A DNA stretch of 64,000 nucleotides from an uncultured Bacteroidota bacterium (GTDB lineage Bacteria > Bacteroidota > Bacteroidia > Bacteroidales > WCHB1-69): assembly GCA_902786595.1 (NCBI GenBank), contig CADADB010000007.1:6536-70535 (forward strand), given 5' to 3'. The notes under the pieces are model-generated. The model was given only the letters and a program-made list of their open reading frames with translations. It searched no databases and was not told where the DNA came from. Below are positions 24,659-34,700 of the stretch, piece by piece. Numbering within the stretch: position 1 is the stretch's first letter; the number at the start of each line of letters is the position of its first letter. Position numbers and translations under genes: made by a program.

Positions 24659-26431
24659 TTCTATCCTCCTAAACTTCCCCCACACCTCGTGTTTTCGGTA
24701 CTTTTCCACCGACTGGGCGGGCACGTACAGCACCGCACTGTCAGGGATGCCGTACAGGGAGTTCGGCAACATGGTGGGCGGCCCCTCGCAGCGGACAATC
24801 ATAGTCTTCAGTTCCCTGTTGTTGTTGAAGGCATAGTTGTCAATCCGTTTCATGCCCCTTCCGATGTCCACTTCTTGGAGATGGTTACAATAGGAGAAAC
24901 AGTATATCCCCAATCTCTCCGTCTTGTCGGGGATGACGATGCGTTCGATTCCGGTAGAGTAAAAAGCAGCATTCCCGATTACTCGAAGTGAGTCGGGGAG
25001 CTTTACCACGCGGAGGGCAGAAGAATACACCGCCATATTGTCAGGCAGCTTGCGTAGATGGTTCGGTAGCACTATTTCCTCCAGCCACTCCATATTCGTG
25101 AAGACACGTTCGGGCAGGTCATCTACGGAATTGTCCACGATGGCTTTCTTCAAAGAGACGCACCGGTAGAAAAATGACCTGTCGCGGTCTTCGTCTTTTC
25201 CGGTACATTCCCCCGATGCCTTCCATATCAGCGTGGTGAGAGCGTGACAGTCCGTAAAGGCCAAAGGCTCTATCCGTTTCAGCGATTTGGGGATGACAAG
25301 AGTGTCTTTCAGCTGATAACATGCACCGAATGCTCCCCATCCAATCCGTTTTATACCTTCCGGGATGATCAGATGCGTAAGGTTGCTGCAACCGTTGAAT
25401 GCATTTGAATCTATTTCAGACACCCGGTAATTCATGCCTCTGCACCTGATGCGCGAGGGGATGATCATATCACCTGCTGGTGCGTTGGCAATATCCAGCC
25501 ATTTCTTTGATTCGTTGGGATTTACGAAGGCAACAGTGCGGTGCCAGTGCGAAAGCACCTTGGCATAGACCGTCTGCCCAGAGTCTAACTTGACAGGGAA
25601 TTTCTTGCCATTCGGGTGCATCCACCAGCAGAAGAGACCGATGAGAAGCATCGGCAGCAGCCACAATTCCCATCGCGGCCGCATCAGCTTTGCCAAAGCC
25701 GCCACCGACTGCGGACGTTTGCCTGGGTCGGGGCGTTGCGCACGGCGGACGGCGCGACCATAGCGGTACGGGAACATCCGCTTCAGGATGCCTCCCAACG
25801 CGTAGATGTCGCTGCGGTGGTCGGCGACCTGTCCGGCCAGTTGCTCGGGCGCGGCGTACTTGCGCGTGCCACCAGTCTGCCGGAAGGCGAAGCCGCTGTT
25901 GTCGGAAAGCCCGAAGTCGATGATCTTGGCGGTCAGTCCATCTTTGGTAATCAGAATGTTGGAAGGTTTCAGGTCTAGATGCCAAATTTGTCGGTCGTGA
26001 CAGTAGGCCATGGCGTCCAAAATCTGCCGGAAGATCTGTTTGCGGGCAGCAGCGAACGGTCGCGTGGCCAGCCATTCGTCAAGACTTTGCCCATCCACGT
26101 ACTCCATCACAATGCAGAGCCCCGCTTTGGGGTCCTCTTCCAAACTGTTCACCCGCACAATATGGGGATGGTCGAGCTGCACCCCGATCTGATACTCCTT
26201 GGAGAGATACTCGCGCATAGCGGGATCGTCGCGATACTCGGGCGCAAGACCTTTCAGCACGTAGTAACGGCCGAAACGACGGGCACGATAGAGTACATTG
26301 CCCTGCTGCCGGCTCCGCACAGGCAACTTCTCGTAGCCGGAGAACTCCGCCGACAGAGCATCCAGGGAACCCGAAATGGCCCCTGAAGCATAATAATACT
26401 CCTCGCGCACGTTTTTATCTGTATCTTTCAT
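24641..26431 (-). CDS. Membrane Ser/Thr protein kinase with BspA-type LRR ectodomain
   Basis: A 596-residue receptor-like kinase. The Hanks-type domain spans about residues 30-255: VLKGL supplies the lysine, HLDLKPSNIL the catalytic loop, IIDFGLSD the DFG motif and YAAPEQL the APE motif. The catalytic loop is HLD rather than HRD, so it is a non-RD kinase. One membrane helix (WLLPMLLIGLFCWWM) follows, then an extracytoplasmic region of LRR_5/BspA repeats (IPSRIRCRGMNYRVSEIDSN style). Start at 26431 was chosen because the -7 box lies upstream of it and inside the longer frame. Confidence 0.88.
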   Translation of the reverse strand: MKDTDKNVREEYYYASGAISGSLDALSAEFSGYEKLPVRSRQQGNVLYRARRFGRYYVLKGLAPEYRDDPAMREYLSKEYQIGVQLDHPHIVRVNSLEEDPKAGLCIVMEYVDGQSLDEWLATRPFAAARKQIFRQILDAMAYCHDRQIWHLDLKPSNILITKDGLTAKIIDFGLSDNSGFAFRQTGGTRKYAAPEQLAGQVADHRSDIYALGGILKRMFPYRYGRAVRRAQRPDPGKRPQSVAALAKLMRPRWELWLLPMLLIGLFCWWMHPNGKKFPVKLDSGQTVYAKVLSHWHRTVAFVNPNESKKWLDIANAPAGDMIIPSRIRCRGMNYRVSEIDSNAFNGCSNLTHLIIPEGIKRIGWGAFGACYQLKDTLVIPKSLKRIEPLAFTDCHALTTLIWKASGECTGKDEDRDRSFFYRCVSLKKAIVDNSVDDLPERVFTNMEWLEEIVLPNHLRKLPDNMAVYSSALRVVKLPDSLRVIGNAAFYSTGIERIVIPDKTERLGIYCFSYCNHLQEVDIGRGMKRIDNYAFNNNRELKTMIVRCEGPPTMLPNSLYGIPDSAVLYVPAQSVEKYRKHEVWGKFRRIEPIGNL

Positions 26432-26439
26432 AGAAGAGG

Positions 26440-26447
26440 CAAAAGTA
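26440..26447 (-). promoter_or_regulatory. -7 box of the kinase gene
   Basis: TACTTTTG on the minus strand, 8 bp before the ATG at 26431. This implies a nearly leaderless transcript and rules out the longer start at 26452. Confidence 0.6.
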
Positions 26448-26486
26448 CACATTTTTCAATAACACGAGACCAATCCCTATTTTTTG

Positions 26487-26494
26487 TATTTTTG
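26487..26494 (+). promoter_or_regulatory. -7 box upstream of prfB
   Basis: TATTTTTG, 268 bp before the prfB start. If it is the prfB promoter, all three heptamer arrays are in the 5' untranslated RNA. Confidence 0.5.
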
Positions 26495-26507
26495 CGGCCT
26501 GCGTACT

Positions 26508-26587
26508 AATTGATAATTGATAATTGATAATTGATAATTGATAATTGATAATTGATAATTGATAATTGATAATTGATAATTGATAAT
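26508..26587. repeat. Heptamer array, ATTGATA, about 11 copies
   Basis: Perfect tandem repetition of a 7-bp unit for about 80 bp, the most regular array in the window. Confidence 0.95.
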
Positions 26588-26616
26588 GAAGTGGCAAGTA
26601 CATACTAATTTCCTAA

Positions 26617-26714
26617 TCACTATTCACTATTCACTAATCACTATTCACTAATCACTATTCACTATTCACTATTCACTAATCACTATTCACTAATCACTAT
26701 TCACTAATCACTAT
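26617..26714. repeat. Heptamer array, TCACTAT/TCACTAA, about 14 copies
   Basis: 98 bp of a 7-bp unit in which only the last base alternates between T and A. Confidence 0.95.
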
Positions 26715-26726
26715 TCACCAGCTTCA

Positions 26727-26752
26727 ATAACCCATAACCCATAACCCATAAC
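26727..26752. repeat. Heptamer array, ATAACCC, about 3.7 copies
   Basis: Third array before prfB, again with 7-bp period; ends 9 bp before the start codon. Confidence 0.9.
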
Positions 26753-26761
26753 CATTCAAAA

Positions 26762-27845
26762 ATGACAACCACCGACCAAATCAAAGCGGTTCAAACGAGG
26801 CTCAGTGAGCTAAGGAGGTATCTTTGACGTAGATGCCAAAGAACAAGAAATTAAAGACAAAGAACAAATAACCCAACAAGACGGCTTTTGGGACGACCCG
26901 AAGGCCGCCGAGAAGCTGCTGAAGGAGATCAGCGGCATCAAGGCGTGGGTGGCCGACTACTACAAGGCCGCCGAGCTGAACGATGAACTGCTGGTAGTCA
27001 GCGAGTTCCAGCAGTCTGGCGACGCCACCGAGGCGGAACTCGACGAGGCCTACGCCAAGACGATGGAGGCCGTGGAGAAGCTGGAGTTCAAGAACATGAT
27101 GCGCGACGAGGAGGACTCTTTTGACGCAATCCTGAACATCAACTCCGGCGCGGGCGGCACCGAAAGCTGCGACTGGGCCGAGATGCTCCTGCGTATGTAC
27201 ATGCGCTGGGCCGAACGCCACAACTTCTCCGTGAAACTCATCGACCGTCAGGAAGGTGACGTGGCGGGCATCAAGTCCGCGTCCATCGAAATCGAGGGCT
27301 CCTACGCCTACGGCTTCCTCAAGAGCGAGAATGGCGTACACCGGTTGGTGCGCATCTCGCCGTTCGACTCCGCGGCGCGGCGACACACCTCGTTTGCCTC
27401 CGTCTTCGCCTATCCCATCATCAACGACGACATCGAGATCGAAGTCAGTCCGGCGGACATCTCGTGGGATACCTACCGCAGCAGCGGCCCCGGCGGACAG
27501 AACGTCAACAAGGTGGAGACTGCCGTGCGCCTGCACCACCACCCCACCGGCATCATCATCGAGTGCCAGGTAACCCGCTCGCAGTCGCAGAACCGCGAGA
27601 AGGCCATGCAGATGCTGAAATCGCAACTCTACCAAATCGAGTTGGAGAAGAAGCGCGCGAAGCTCAACGAAATCGAGAGTTCCAAGAAACGCATCGAATG
27701 GGGCAGCCAGATCCGCAGCTACGTGATGCAGCCCTACAAGTTGGTGAAGGACCTGCGCACGCAATACGAGGTCGGTAACGTGAACGCGGTGATGGACGGC
27801 GACATCGACGGGTTCATCAAGGCGTACCTGATGCAGTTCCATTGA
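26762..27845 (+). CDS. prfB: Peptide chain release factor 2 with programmed +1 frameshift
   Basis: RF2 terminates translation at UGA and UAA. The first 21 codons from ATG 26762 lead to an in-frame TGA at 26825-26827. AGGAGG sits just upstream and CTTTGAC spans the site: the conserved autoregulatory frameshift in which low RF2 allows a +1 slip on CTT. Downstream, [15 protein letters not shown] carries the SPF tripeptide that reads the stop codon and [14 protein letters not shown] carries the GGQ catalytic motif. Full length is about 360 residues. Coordinates span both frames. Confidence 0.97.
26804..26829 (+). promoter_or_regulatory. prfB recoding site
   Basis: An internal AGGAGG Shine-Dalgarno-like sequence a few bases before CTT TGA C, the canonical RF2 +1 frameshift cassette. 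Confidence 0.95.
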
Positions 27846-27897
27846 TAATTGATAATTGATAATGCATAATTGATAATGCATAATGCATAATTTATGA
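27842..27897. repeat. Heptamer array, TTGATAA/TGCATAA, 8 units
   Basis: Units at 27842, 27849, 27856, 27863, 27870, 27877, 27884 and 27891. The first unit contains the prfB stop codon TGA (27843-27845), and the last ends 12 bp before the esterase gene. Confidence 0.95.
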
Positions 27898-27909
27898 GGC
27901 ATAATTAAC

Positions 27910-29133
27910 ATGAAATCGCATTCCCTCTTTTGGATGGTGTTTTGCCTGCTGTGTCCCGCCACGCTTCTGGCTCAAACGGGCAGCCGTTATGCCGATCCTG
28001 TGTTTGAAAGCACCATGACGACCTCTGAAATCCCTTTCAGCAGTGCTGTGAGGGAAGGTCAGACCTCGCCTACCACTCTTTATCTTGATTTCTACGAGCC
28101 CTCGGGCGACACGCTTTCTGCCCGTCCGTTGGTAATCACCGTTTTCGGGGGTGCATTTGTGGCTGGCAGCCGCGATTGGTGTGACATGGTGGAGTACTGC
28201 ACCCGTTTTGCCAAACACGGTTATGCAGCGGCCTCCATTGATTACCGCCTGCTGCCGCTGATGTCCATCAGTGCGAGTTCGCTTATCCGGAGCGCCTACA
28301 TGGCCGCACAGGATGTGAATTCCGCCATTCGCTTTTTCAAAGCACATTGTCTCGAATATCGTATCGACACGAACAACATATTCCTTCTGGGCAACTCCGC
28401 CGGTTCCATTGCCATCCTCAACGAAATCTTTTTGTCAAACGAGGAAAGGCCTTCGGAGACATCTGTTTCGCCTGACCTGGGACCGATGAACAGCTCCGGA
28501 TATGACGAATACTCCGGTCTTTCATCCAAAGTGGCTGGGGCGGTGGCACAATGGGGAGGCGTGCTTGATGTTGAAGTCATAGACCTTGATGAATATGTCC
28601 CCCTTTGTATGATTCATGGCACTGAGGACCAGGTGGTGCCCTTCGACTCCGGATATTGCTACTCCTATTTGCCGTTATCTTTTTTCCCGTACATGTACGG
28701 ATCGCACCCTATAGCAAACCGCCTTTCTGATCTCGACATTGACGACTACGAATTTCACCCATTCGACGGGGAGGAACACAGTTTCTATATCTCGATGTAC
28801 ACCAATCTTTTAGAAGATAAATTTGACACCTGTTTCCATATCGCCCGCGATTTTTTGTATAACCATCTGGACATTCACTCAACGAGTGATGTCTCAGAGT
28901 ATGCTGCCGATAATGTCAGGATATACCCCAATCCTACTTCTGACATTCTGATTGTTGAGCTGAAAGGAGATGAGAAGATAGCGAATATCACGCTGTGTGA
29001 TATGCAAGGGCGAATCGTGGAGGAAAGCAATGCTTCACCCGTTTTTCTCGGTCACTTGCCCTCGGGCGTGTATGTTGTGCATGTGACAGATTCGGACGGC
29101 AGAAAATACATCCAAAAAGTGGTTGTCAAATAG
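27910..29133 (+). CDS. T9SS-exported alpha/beta-hydrolase (carboxylesterase-like)
   Basis: A 407-residue protein. Signal peptide at 1-22 (cleavage after LLAQ). The hydrolase domain has VFGGAFVAGSRDW as oxyanion-hole region and GNSAGS as the nucleophile elbow near residue 159-164. A later DGEEHSF provides the likely catalytic His. Residues about 335-407 form a type A T9SS sorting domain: IYPNPTSDILIVEL, then SGVYVVHVTDSDG. It should be exported across the outer membrane and perhaps surface-anchored. The substrate is unknown; ester-linked plant or host polymers are possible. Confidence 0.9.
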   Translation: MKSHSLFWMVFCLLCPATLLAQTGSRYADPVFESTMTTSEIPFSSAVREGQTSPTTLYLDFYEPSGDTLSARPLVITVFGGAFVAGSRDWCDMVEYCTRFAKHGYAAASIDYRLLPLMSISASSLIRSAYMAAQDVNSAIRFFKAHCLEYRIDTNNIFLLGNSAGSIAILNEIFLSNEERPSETSVSPDLGPMNSSGYDEYSGLSSKVAGAVAQWGGVLDVEVIDLDEYVPLCMIHGTEDQVVPFDSGYCYSYLPLSFFPYMYGSHPIANRLSDLDIDDYEFHPFDGEEHSFYISMYTNLLEDKFDTCFHIARDFLYNHLDIHSTSDVSEYAADNVRIYPNPTSDILIVELKGDEKIANITLCDMQGRIVEESNASPVFLGHLPSGVYVVHVTDSDGRKYIQKVVVK

Positions 29134-29166
29134 ACCTCCTATCCCCCCCCAACAGAGCACACAACA

Positions 29167-29187
29167 ATTATGCATTATGAATTAATA
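29167..29187. repeat. Heptamer array, ATTATGA type, 3 units
   Basis: ATTATGC, ATTATGA, ATTAATA. The last unit holds the stop codon of the minus-strand gene at 29182. Confidence 0.65.
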
Positions 29188-29967
29188 TAATTCCGTCAAG
29201 TACTTCCGGTACCGCCTCGGCATGTCCTGTAGCTGTTTCCGGGGGTTCAACCGCTCGCGGATGCATATCGCCTTGAAGTAGGTGCGCCACAAGTCCTGCA
29301 GGAGTTGGTCGTCGTCGCTCAGCACTTCGTCGTTCAGACGGCCGTTGGCAAGGTTGAACGTCACCGATGACTCGTCTTCGAAGGTGATACGCACCGGCTC
29401 CCCTGTTCCGTCATAGTAGAACCCGTAATGGCGCTTGGCGTCGTAGATGAGCCACGGCTGGTCGTTGAACCGGTCCGCGAAATGGTCGATGACGAGCGGC
29501 AAGACGTTGTGGTCGGGTGAAATGACGGCGAGGTAGGTGCCGTCCTTGGCTTTCTGGAAACGGATGAACTGCTTCATACGATGCTGCTCGTGATTCACCT
29601 TGCGGGCGATGTTGGTCACGGTCAGGATGTCGGGGTCGGCGAAGTTCCGCTCGATGCCTTCGATTCCTTTCGGCTGCCGGAACACCTTGCAGATGTATTG
29701 AAACAGCGGGTTGTTAAGCTCGTGCATCTCCGACAAAAAGCTGACGGCGAGCATTTTGACCACATTTTTCGGGAGCCGTTTCTCCAACCCCTTCCACACA
29801 CGACCGGCCTTCTCCGTATCGGTGGGAACGGCATACAACCGATCGCAGAACAACGGCACGGGGTCGCCTTCCGACAACAACATCTCCGGCTGTTCGTGCA
29901 GGGCGAACGCCTCGAAAACGGCGGTGAGGAGACCATCCAAGGTGTTGTCGAAGGAGTAGCAGGTCAT
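29182..29967 (-). CDS. TIGR03915-type DNA repair protein (DUF4130)
   Basis: A 261-residue protein of the SAM-associated uracil-glycosylase-like family that is usually encoded beside a TIGR03916 radical SAM protein, as here. The opening MTCYSFDNTLDGLLTAVFEA and the later NIARKVNHEQHRMKQFIRFQ are typical of the family. A DNA repair role rests on this conserved linkage, not on a demonstrated reaction that I know of. It is downstream of its partner but separated by a heptamer array. Confidence 0.88.
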   Translation of the reverse strand: MTCYSFDNTLDGLLTAVFEAFALHEQPEMLLSEGDPVPLFCDRLYAVPTDTEKAGRVWKGLEKRLPKNVVKMLAVSFLSEMHELNNPLFQYICKVFRQPKGIEGIERNFADPDILTVTNIARKVNHEQHRMKQFIRFQKAKDGTYLAVISPDHNVLPLVIDHFADRFNDQPWLIYDAKRHYGFYYDGTGEPVRITFEDESSVTFNLANGRLNDEVLSDDDQLLQDLWRTYFKAICIRERLNPRKQLQDMPRRYRKYLTELY

Positions 29968-29974
29968 TTGTAAT

Positions 29975-30089
29975 GGTTATTGGTTAGGGGTTATTGGTTA
30001 TTGAAGGTTAGGGTTAAAAGTTCAATGGTTAAGGGTTAAGGTTCAAAGGTTAAGGGTTAAGGATTAAGGGTTAAGGGTCAAAGGTTCAG
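29975..30089. repeat. Heptamer array, GGTTAAG/GGTTATT, about 16 units
   Basis: GGTTATT, GGTTAGG, GGTTATT, GGTTATT, a 3-bp break, then twelve units ending GGTTCAG. It sits 7 bp upstream of the TIGR03915 start, between the two partner genes. Confidence 0.9.
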
Positions 30090-30117
30090 GTTTCACGATA
30101 ATCGTTTACTGGGAGTC

Positions 30118-30151
30118 ACTCCCCCCCCTTTAGGGGGGGCTGGGGGGGGCA
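30118..30151. repeat. C/G-rich hairpin at the TIGR03916 stop
   Basis: A run of C, then TTTA, then a run of G and a second G run. It forms a strong stem overlapping the end of the minus-strand radical SAM gene. REP-like or terminator. Confidence 0.6.
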
Positions 30152-31431
30152 AACTCCAACGTCAATTGCGCTTCTGCGGCAGCGAGTTTCTGTTCGGCCT
30201 TGGAGACCAGCAGCGGCCGCAGCCGTTCGGGCGTCAGCTCGTTGATGCCAAGGAGGGGCTGCAGGTTGGAGGCGCCGAGCTCGTGACAGGTGATGAAGTA
30301 TTTGGCCTTTTTCATCACCACGCCCATCTTCTTGAGGTCGAAGGTGGTCAACCGGTTGAAGCGGCGGGAGTTGACGATGAGCCACGCCGACTTGGCACCG
30401 AGGCCGGGCACACGAAGCAACATCTCGTAATCTGCCGTGTTGATATCGACAGGGAAGGCTTCAGGATGTCGCAACGCCCAGGCCAACTTCGGGTCTATCT
30501 CTAAGTCGAGGTTCGGATGCAGGTCATCGACGATTTCATCCACCTTGAAGTGGTAGAAACGCAGCAGCCAGTCGGCCTGGTAGAGACGGTTTTCGCGCAC
30601 CAGCGGCGGCTGCTTAAGCACCGGCAGGCGCGAGTCGAACGTGTTGACGCTCACGTAGCCAGAGTAATAGACACGACGCATCGAGGGCTGGCCGTAAAGC
30701 ATCGACGACATGTTAAGAATGTCGCGGTCGGAGTCCTTGGTCGCGCCCACGATCATCTGGGTGGATTGTCCGGCGGGCACGAAGCGGGGCACGTGACGGT
30801 AGTGCTTGCGGTCTTCCTTGTTTTCGAGCACGCTCTGCTGGATGAGATGCATCGGCTGGAAAACGCTTCGGTGGTCCTTCTCCGGAGCCAGCATCTTCAG
30901 CGACTCTTCCTTGGGGATCTCGATGTTCACGCTCATACGGTCGGCGTAACGGCCGGCCTCGTTGAGCAGCTCCTGCGACGCGCCAGGAATGGCCTTCAGG
31001 TGGATGTAGCCGTTGAAACGGTGGATGAGCCGCAGGTCGCGGACAATGGCGGTGAGCCGTTCCATCGTATAGTCGGGGTTCCGCACCACCCCGCTCGACA
31101 GGAACAGTCCCTCGATATAGTTGCGGCGGTAGAATTCCATCGTGATCGTCTCAATCTCCGACACGGAGAGCGTGGCCCGGCGGATGTCGTTGGAGCGGCG
31201 ATTGACGCAGTAGGCGCAGTCGAACATGCAGTGATTGGTCAGCATCACCTTGAGAAGGGAGATGCAACGGCCGTCATCGGCGAAAGAATGGCAGATGCCG
31301 ACACCACCCACGGTGTTGCCCACCATCCCCTTCTTGCCGCCGCGCACAGTGCCCGACGACGAGCACGACACATCGTACTTCGCCGACTCCGCGAGAATGC
31401 GCAACTTCTCCAATGTCCTTTCCGTCAACAT
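30130..31431 (-). CDS. TIGR03916-type radical SAM DNA repair/modification protein
   Basis: A 433-residue radical SAM enzyme. CMFDCAYCVNRRSND at about residue 69 gives the CX3CX2C iron-sulfur site. The C-terminal part has a helix-hairpin-helix-like stretch (LRVPGLGAKSAWLIVNSRR), suggesting DNA contact. It is found with TIGR03915 across many phyla (rSAM_link_UDG). The pair probably repairs or edits a specific base lesion; substrate unknown. Confidence 0.92.
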   Translation of the reverse strand: MLTERTLEKLRILAESAKYDVSCSSSGTVRGGKKGMVGNTVGGVGICHSFADDGRCISLLKVMLTNHCMFDCAYCVNRRSNDIRRATLSVSEIETITMEFYRRNYIEGLFLSSGVVRNPDYTMERLTAIVRDLRLIHRFNGYIHLKAIPGASQELLNEAGRYADRMSVNIEIPKEESLKMLAPEKDHRSVFQPMHLIQQSVLENKEDRKHYRHVPRFVPAGQSTQMIVGATKDSDRDILNMSSMLYGQPSMRRVYYSGYVSVNTFDSRLPVLKQPPLVRENRLYQADWLLRFYHFKVDEIVDDLHPNLDLEIDPKLAWALRHPEAFPVDINTADYEMLLRVPGLGAKSAWLIVNSRRFNRLTTFDLKKMGVVMKKAKYFITCHELGASNLQPLLGINELTPERLRPLLVSKAEQKLAAAEAQLTLEFAPPSPP

Positions 31432-31475
31432 ACGCTGGATGGAATTTTATATTTTACTGTTTTTCAATAATTTGA

Positions 31476-31510
31476 CTATTGGCTTTGGGCTGTTAGCTGT
31501 TAGCTGCTAA
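31476..31510. repeat. Heptamer array, CTGTTAG type, 5 units
   Basis: CTATTGG, CTTTGGG, CTGTTAG, CTGTTAG, CTGCTAA at 7-bp spacing, between the divergent radical SAM and ribBA genes. Confidence 0.8.
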
Positions 31511-31552
31511 ACCTTGGCAAAGGTATAATATTTTAGGTTGCAAAAAAAATCG

Positions 31553-31560
31553 TATCTTTG
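31553..31560 (+). promoter_or_regulatory. -7 box of ribBA
   Basis: TATCTTTG, followed by ATG at 31589. It lies inside the longer frame from 31538 and so supports the shorter protein. No FMN riboswitch is visible in the short leader. Confidence 0.65.
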
Positions 31561-31588
31561 CAAATTTCTGAAAATAGCGATATTAGAT

Positions 31589-32800
31589 ATGCAAGAATCT
31601 AAATTACAATCAATTGAACAGGCCATTGAGGATTTGAAAGCCGGGAAATTCGTCATTCTGGTGGATGACGAGGAACGTGAGAATGAGGGCGATTTCATCA
31701 TCGCCGCCCAACATATAGATGCCGACAAGGTGAACTTCATGCTTTCACGCGGACGTGGCGTGCTCTGCGTGCCCATGACCGCCGAACGCTGCCGCGAACT
31801 GGACCTTGAAATGCAGGTTTCCAACAACACCTCCATACACGAGACTCCTTTCACCGTGACCGTTGACCTTCTGGGCCATGGTTGCACGACGGGCGTCTCC
31901 ATGCACGACCGCGCCGCCTCCATCAACGCATTGGCGGATAAGACGATGAAGGCCACCGACTTCGGTCGCCCGGGACACGTGAACCCGTTGCGCGCCCGTG
32001 ACGGCGGCGTGCTCGTCCGCGCCGGCCACACCGAAGGCACCGTCGATCTGCTGAAGCTCGCAGGCATGGAACCCGTGGGTGCCCTCATCGAAATCATCAA
32101 CCCCGACGGCACGATGGCACGTCTGCCTGAGTTACTGGAAGTGGCTGAACAATACGGAATTACGATTACCAGCATCGAAAAGCTGATTGCCTACCGTTTG
32201 GAAAAGGAAACCCTCATCCGCCGCGAGCAGGAGGTCAACTTGCCCACGCAATGGGGTGATTTCCGTCTGATTGCCTACACGCAACTCAACAACGGCGCCA
32301 CCCACCTCGCCCTCAAGAAAGGCGACTGGGAGGACGGCGAGCCGGTGATGGTGCGCGTACACTCTTCTTGTGCCACCGGTGACATCTTCGGATCCTGCAA
32401 GTGCGACTGCGGCGAGCAGCTGCACCGCGCCATGGAGATGGTCGATAAGGAGGGCAAAGGCCTGGTGCTCTACATGAGTCAGGAAGGCCGTGGCATCGGA
32501 CTCATCAACAAGCTGAGGGCCTACCACCTGCAGGAACTCGGCCGCGACACCGTGGAAGCCAACCTCGAACTCGGCTTCAAGGCCGACGAGCGCGACTACG
32601 GCGTCGGGGCGCAGATCCTCCGCGACCTCAAGGCCACCAACGTCCGCCTCATCACCAACAACCCCGCCAAACGCGTCGGTCTCTCCGCCCACGGCATCAC
32701 CATTTCCGAAACCCTCCCCATCATCGTCAAACCCAACAAAATCAACGAGAATTATCTGAAGACCAAACAGGCGAAAATGGGACACAAACTTGGCCTTTAG
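31589..32800 (+). CDS. ribBA: Bifunctional DHBP synthase / GTP cyclohydrolase II
   Basis: A 403-residue two-domain enzyme of riboflavin synthesis. The N-terminal RibB half converts ribulose 5-phosphate to [19 protein letters not shown] holds the acidic metal residues and HTEGTVDL the later histidine site. The C-terminal RibA half opens GTP; the zinc cysteines are in [11 protein letters not shown] and the GTP loop is EGRGIGL. Both halves look complete. It is followed at once by a heptamer array and lepA. Confidence 0.96.
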   Translation: MQESKLQSIEQAIEDLKAGKFVILVDDEERENEGDFIIAAQHIDADKVNFMLSRGRGVLCVPMTAERCRELDLEMQVSNNTSIHETPFTVTVDLLGHGCTTGVSMHDRAASINALADKTMKATDFGRPGHVNPLRARDGGVLVRAGHTEGTVDLLKLAGMEPVGALIEIINPDGTMARLPELLEVAEQYGITITSIEKLIAYRLEKETLIRREQEVNLPTQWGDFRLIAYTQLNNGATHLALKKGDWEDGEPVMVRVHSSCATGDIFGSCKCDCGEQLHRAMEMVDKEGKGLVLYMSQEGRGIGLINKLRAYHLQELGRDTVEANLELGFKADERDYGVGAQILRDLKATNVRLITNNPAKRVGLSAHGITISETLPIIVKPNKINENYLKTKQAKMGHKLGL

Positions 32801-32858
32801 CTTTTAGCTATTGGCTATTGGCTTCAATAACCTATAACCAATAACCCATAACCATTAT
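32796..32858. repeat. Heptamer array bridging ribBA and lepA, 9 units
   Basis: TTTAGCT twice, ATTGGCT twice, then TCAATAA, CCTATAA, CCAATAA, CCCATAA, CCATTAT. The period stays 7 bp while the unit changes. The first unit holds the ribBA stop TAG (32798-32800) and the array ends 1 bp before the lepA ATG. Confidence 0.95.
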
Positions 32859-32859
32859 A

Positions 32860-34647
<1,788 letters not shown>

Positions 34648-34668
34648 TCGTTGCGGTTGCGTCAAATG

Positions 34669-34700
34669 TTGTAGGGGCGAATAATTATTCGCCCCTACAA
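34669..34700. repeat. Perfect 32-bp palindrome
   Basis: TTGTAGGGGCGAATAA and its exact reverse complement join at AATT without a loop. It lies between convergent lepA and the FISUMP gene and could serve as a bidirectional terminator or REP element. Confidence 0.85.

Larger units (their letters stand above)
26432..26761. other. Intergenic region with divergent promoters and three repeat arrays
   Basis: 330 bp between the divergent kinase gene and prfB. It holds a minus-strand -7 box at 26440, a plus-strand -7 box at 26487 and three different 7-bp arrays. No coding content is seen. Confidence 0.8.

Noticed and set aside
26508-26752. Reading the tandem arrays as CRISPR or telomere-like sequence
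   Set aside because: There are no spacers between units and the unit is 7 bp. ATAACCC resembles telomere repeats only by chance and lies mid-chromosome before prfB.
26802-27962. 386-codon open frame on the minus strand
   Set aside because: Antisense to prfB; no start signal and no recognisable domain.
30517-31470. 317-codon open frame on the plus strand
   Set aside because: Antisense to the TIGR03916 radical SAM gene.
31589-31600. FMN riboswitch before ribBA
   Set aside because: The space between the -7 box and the start is under 30 bp, far too short for an FMN aptamer.
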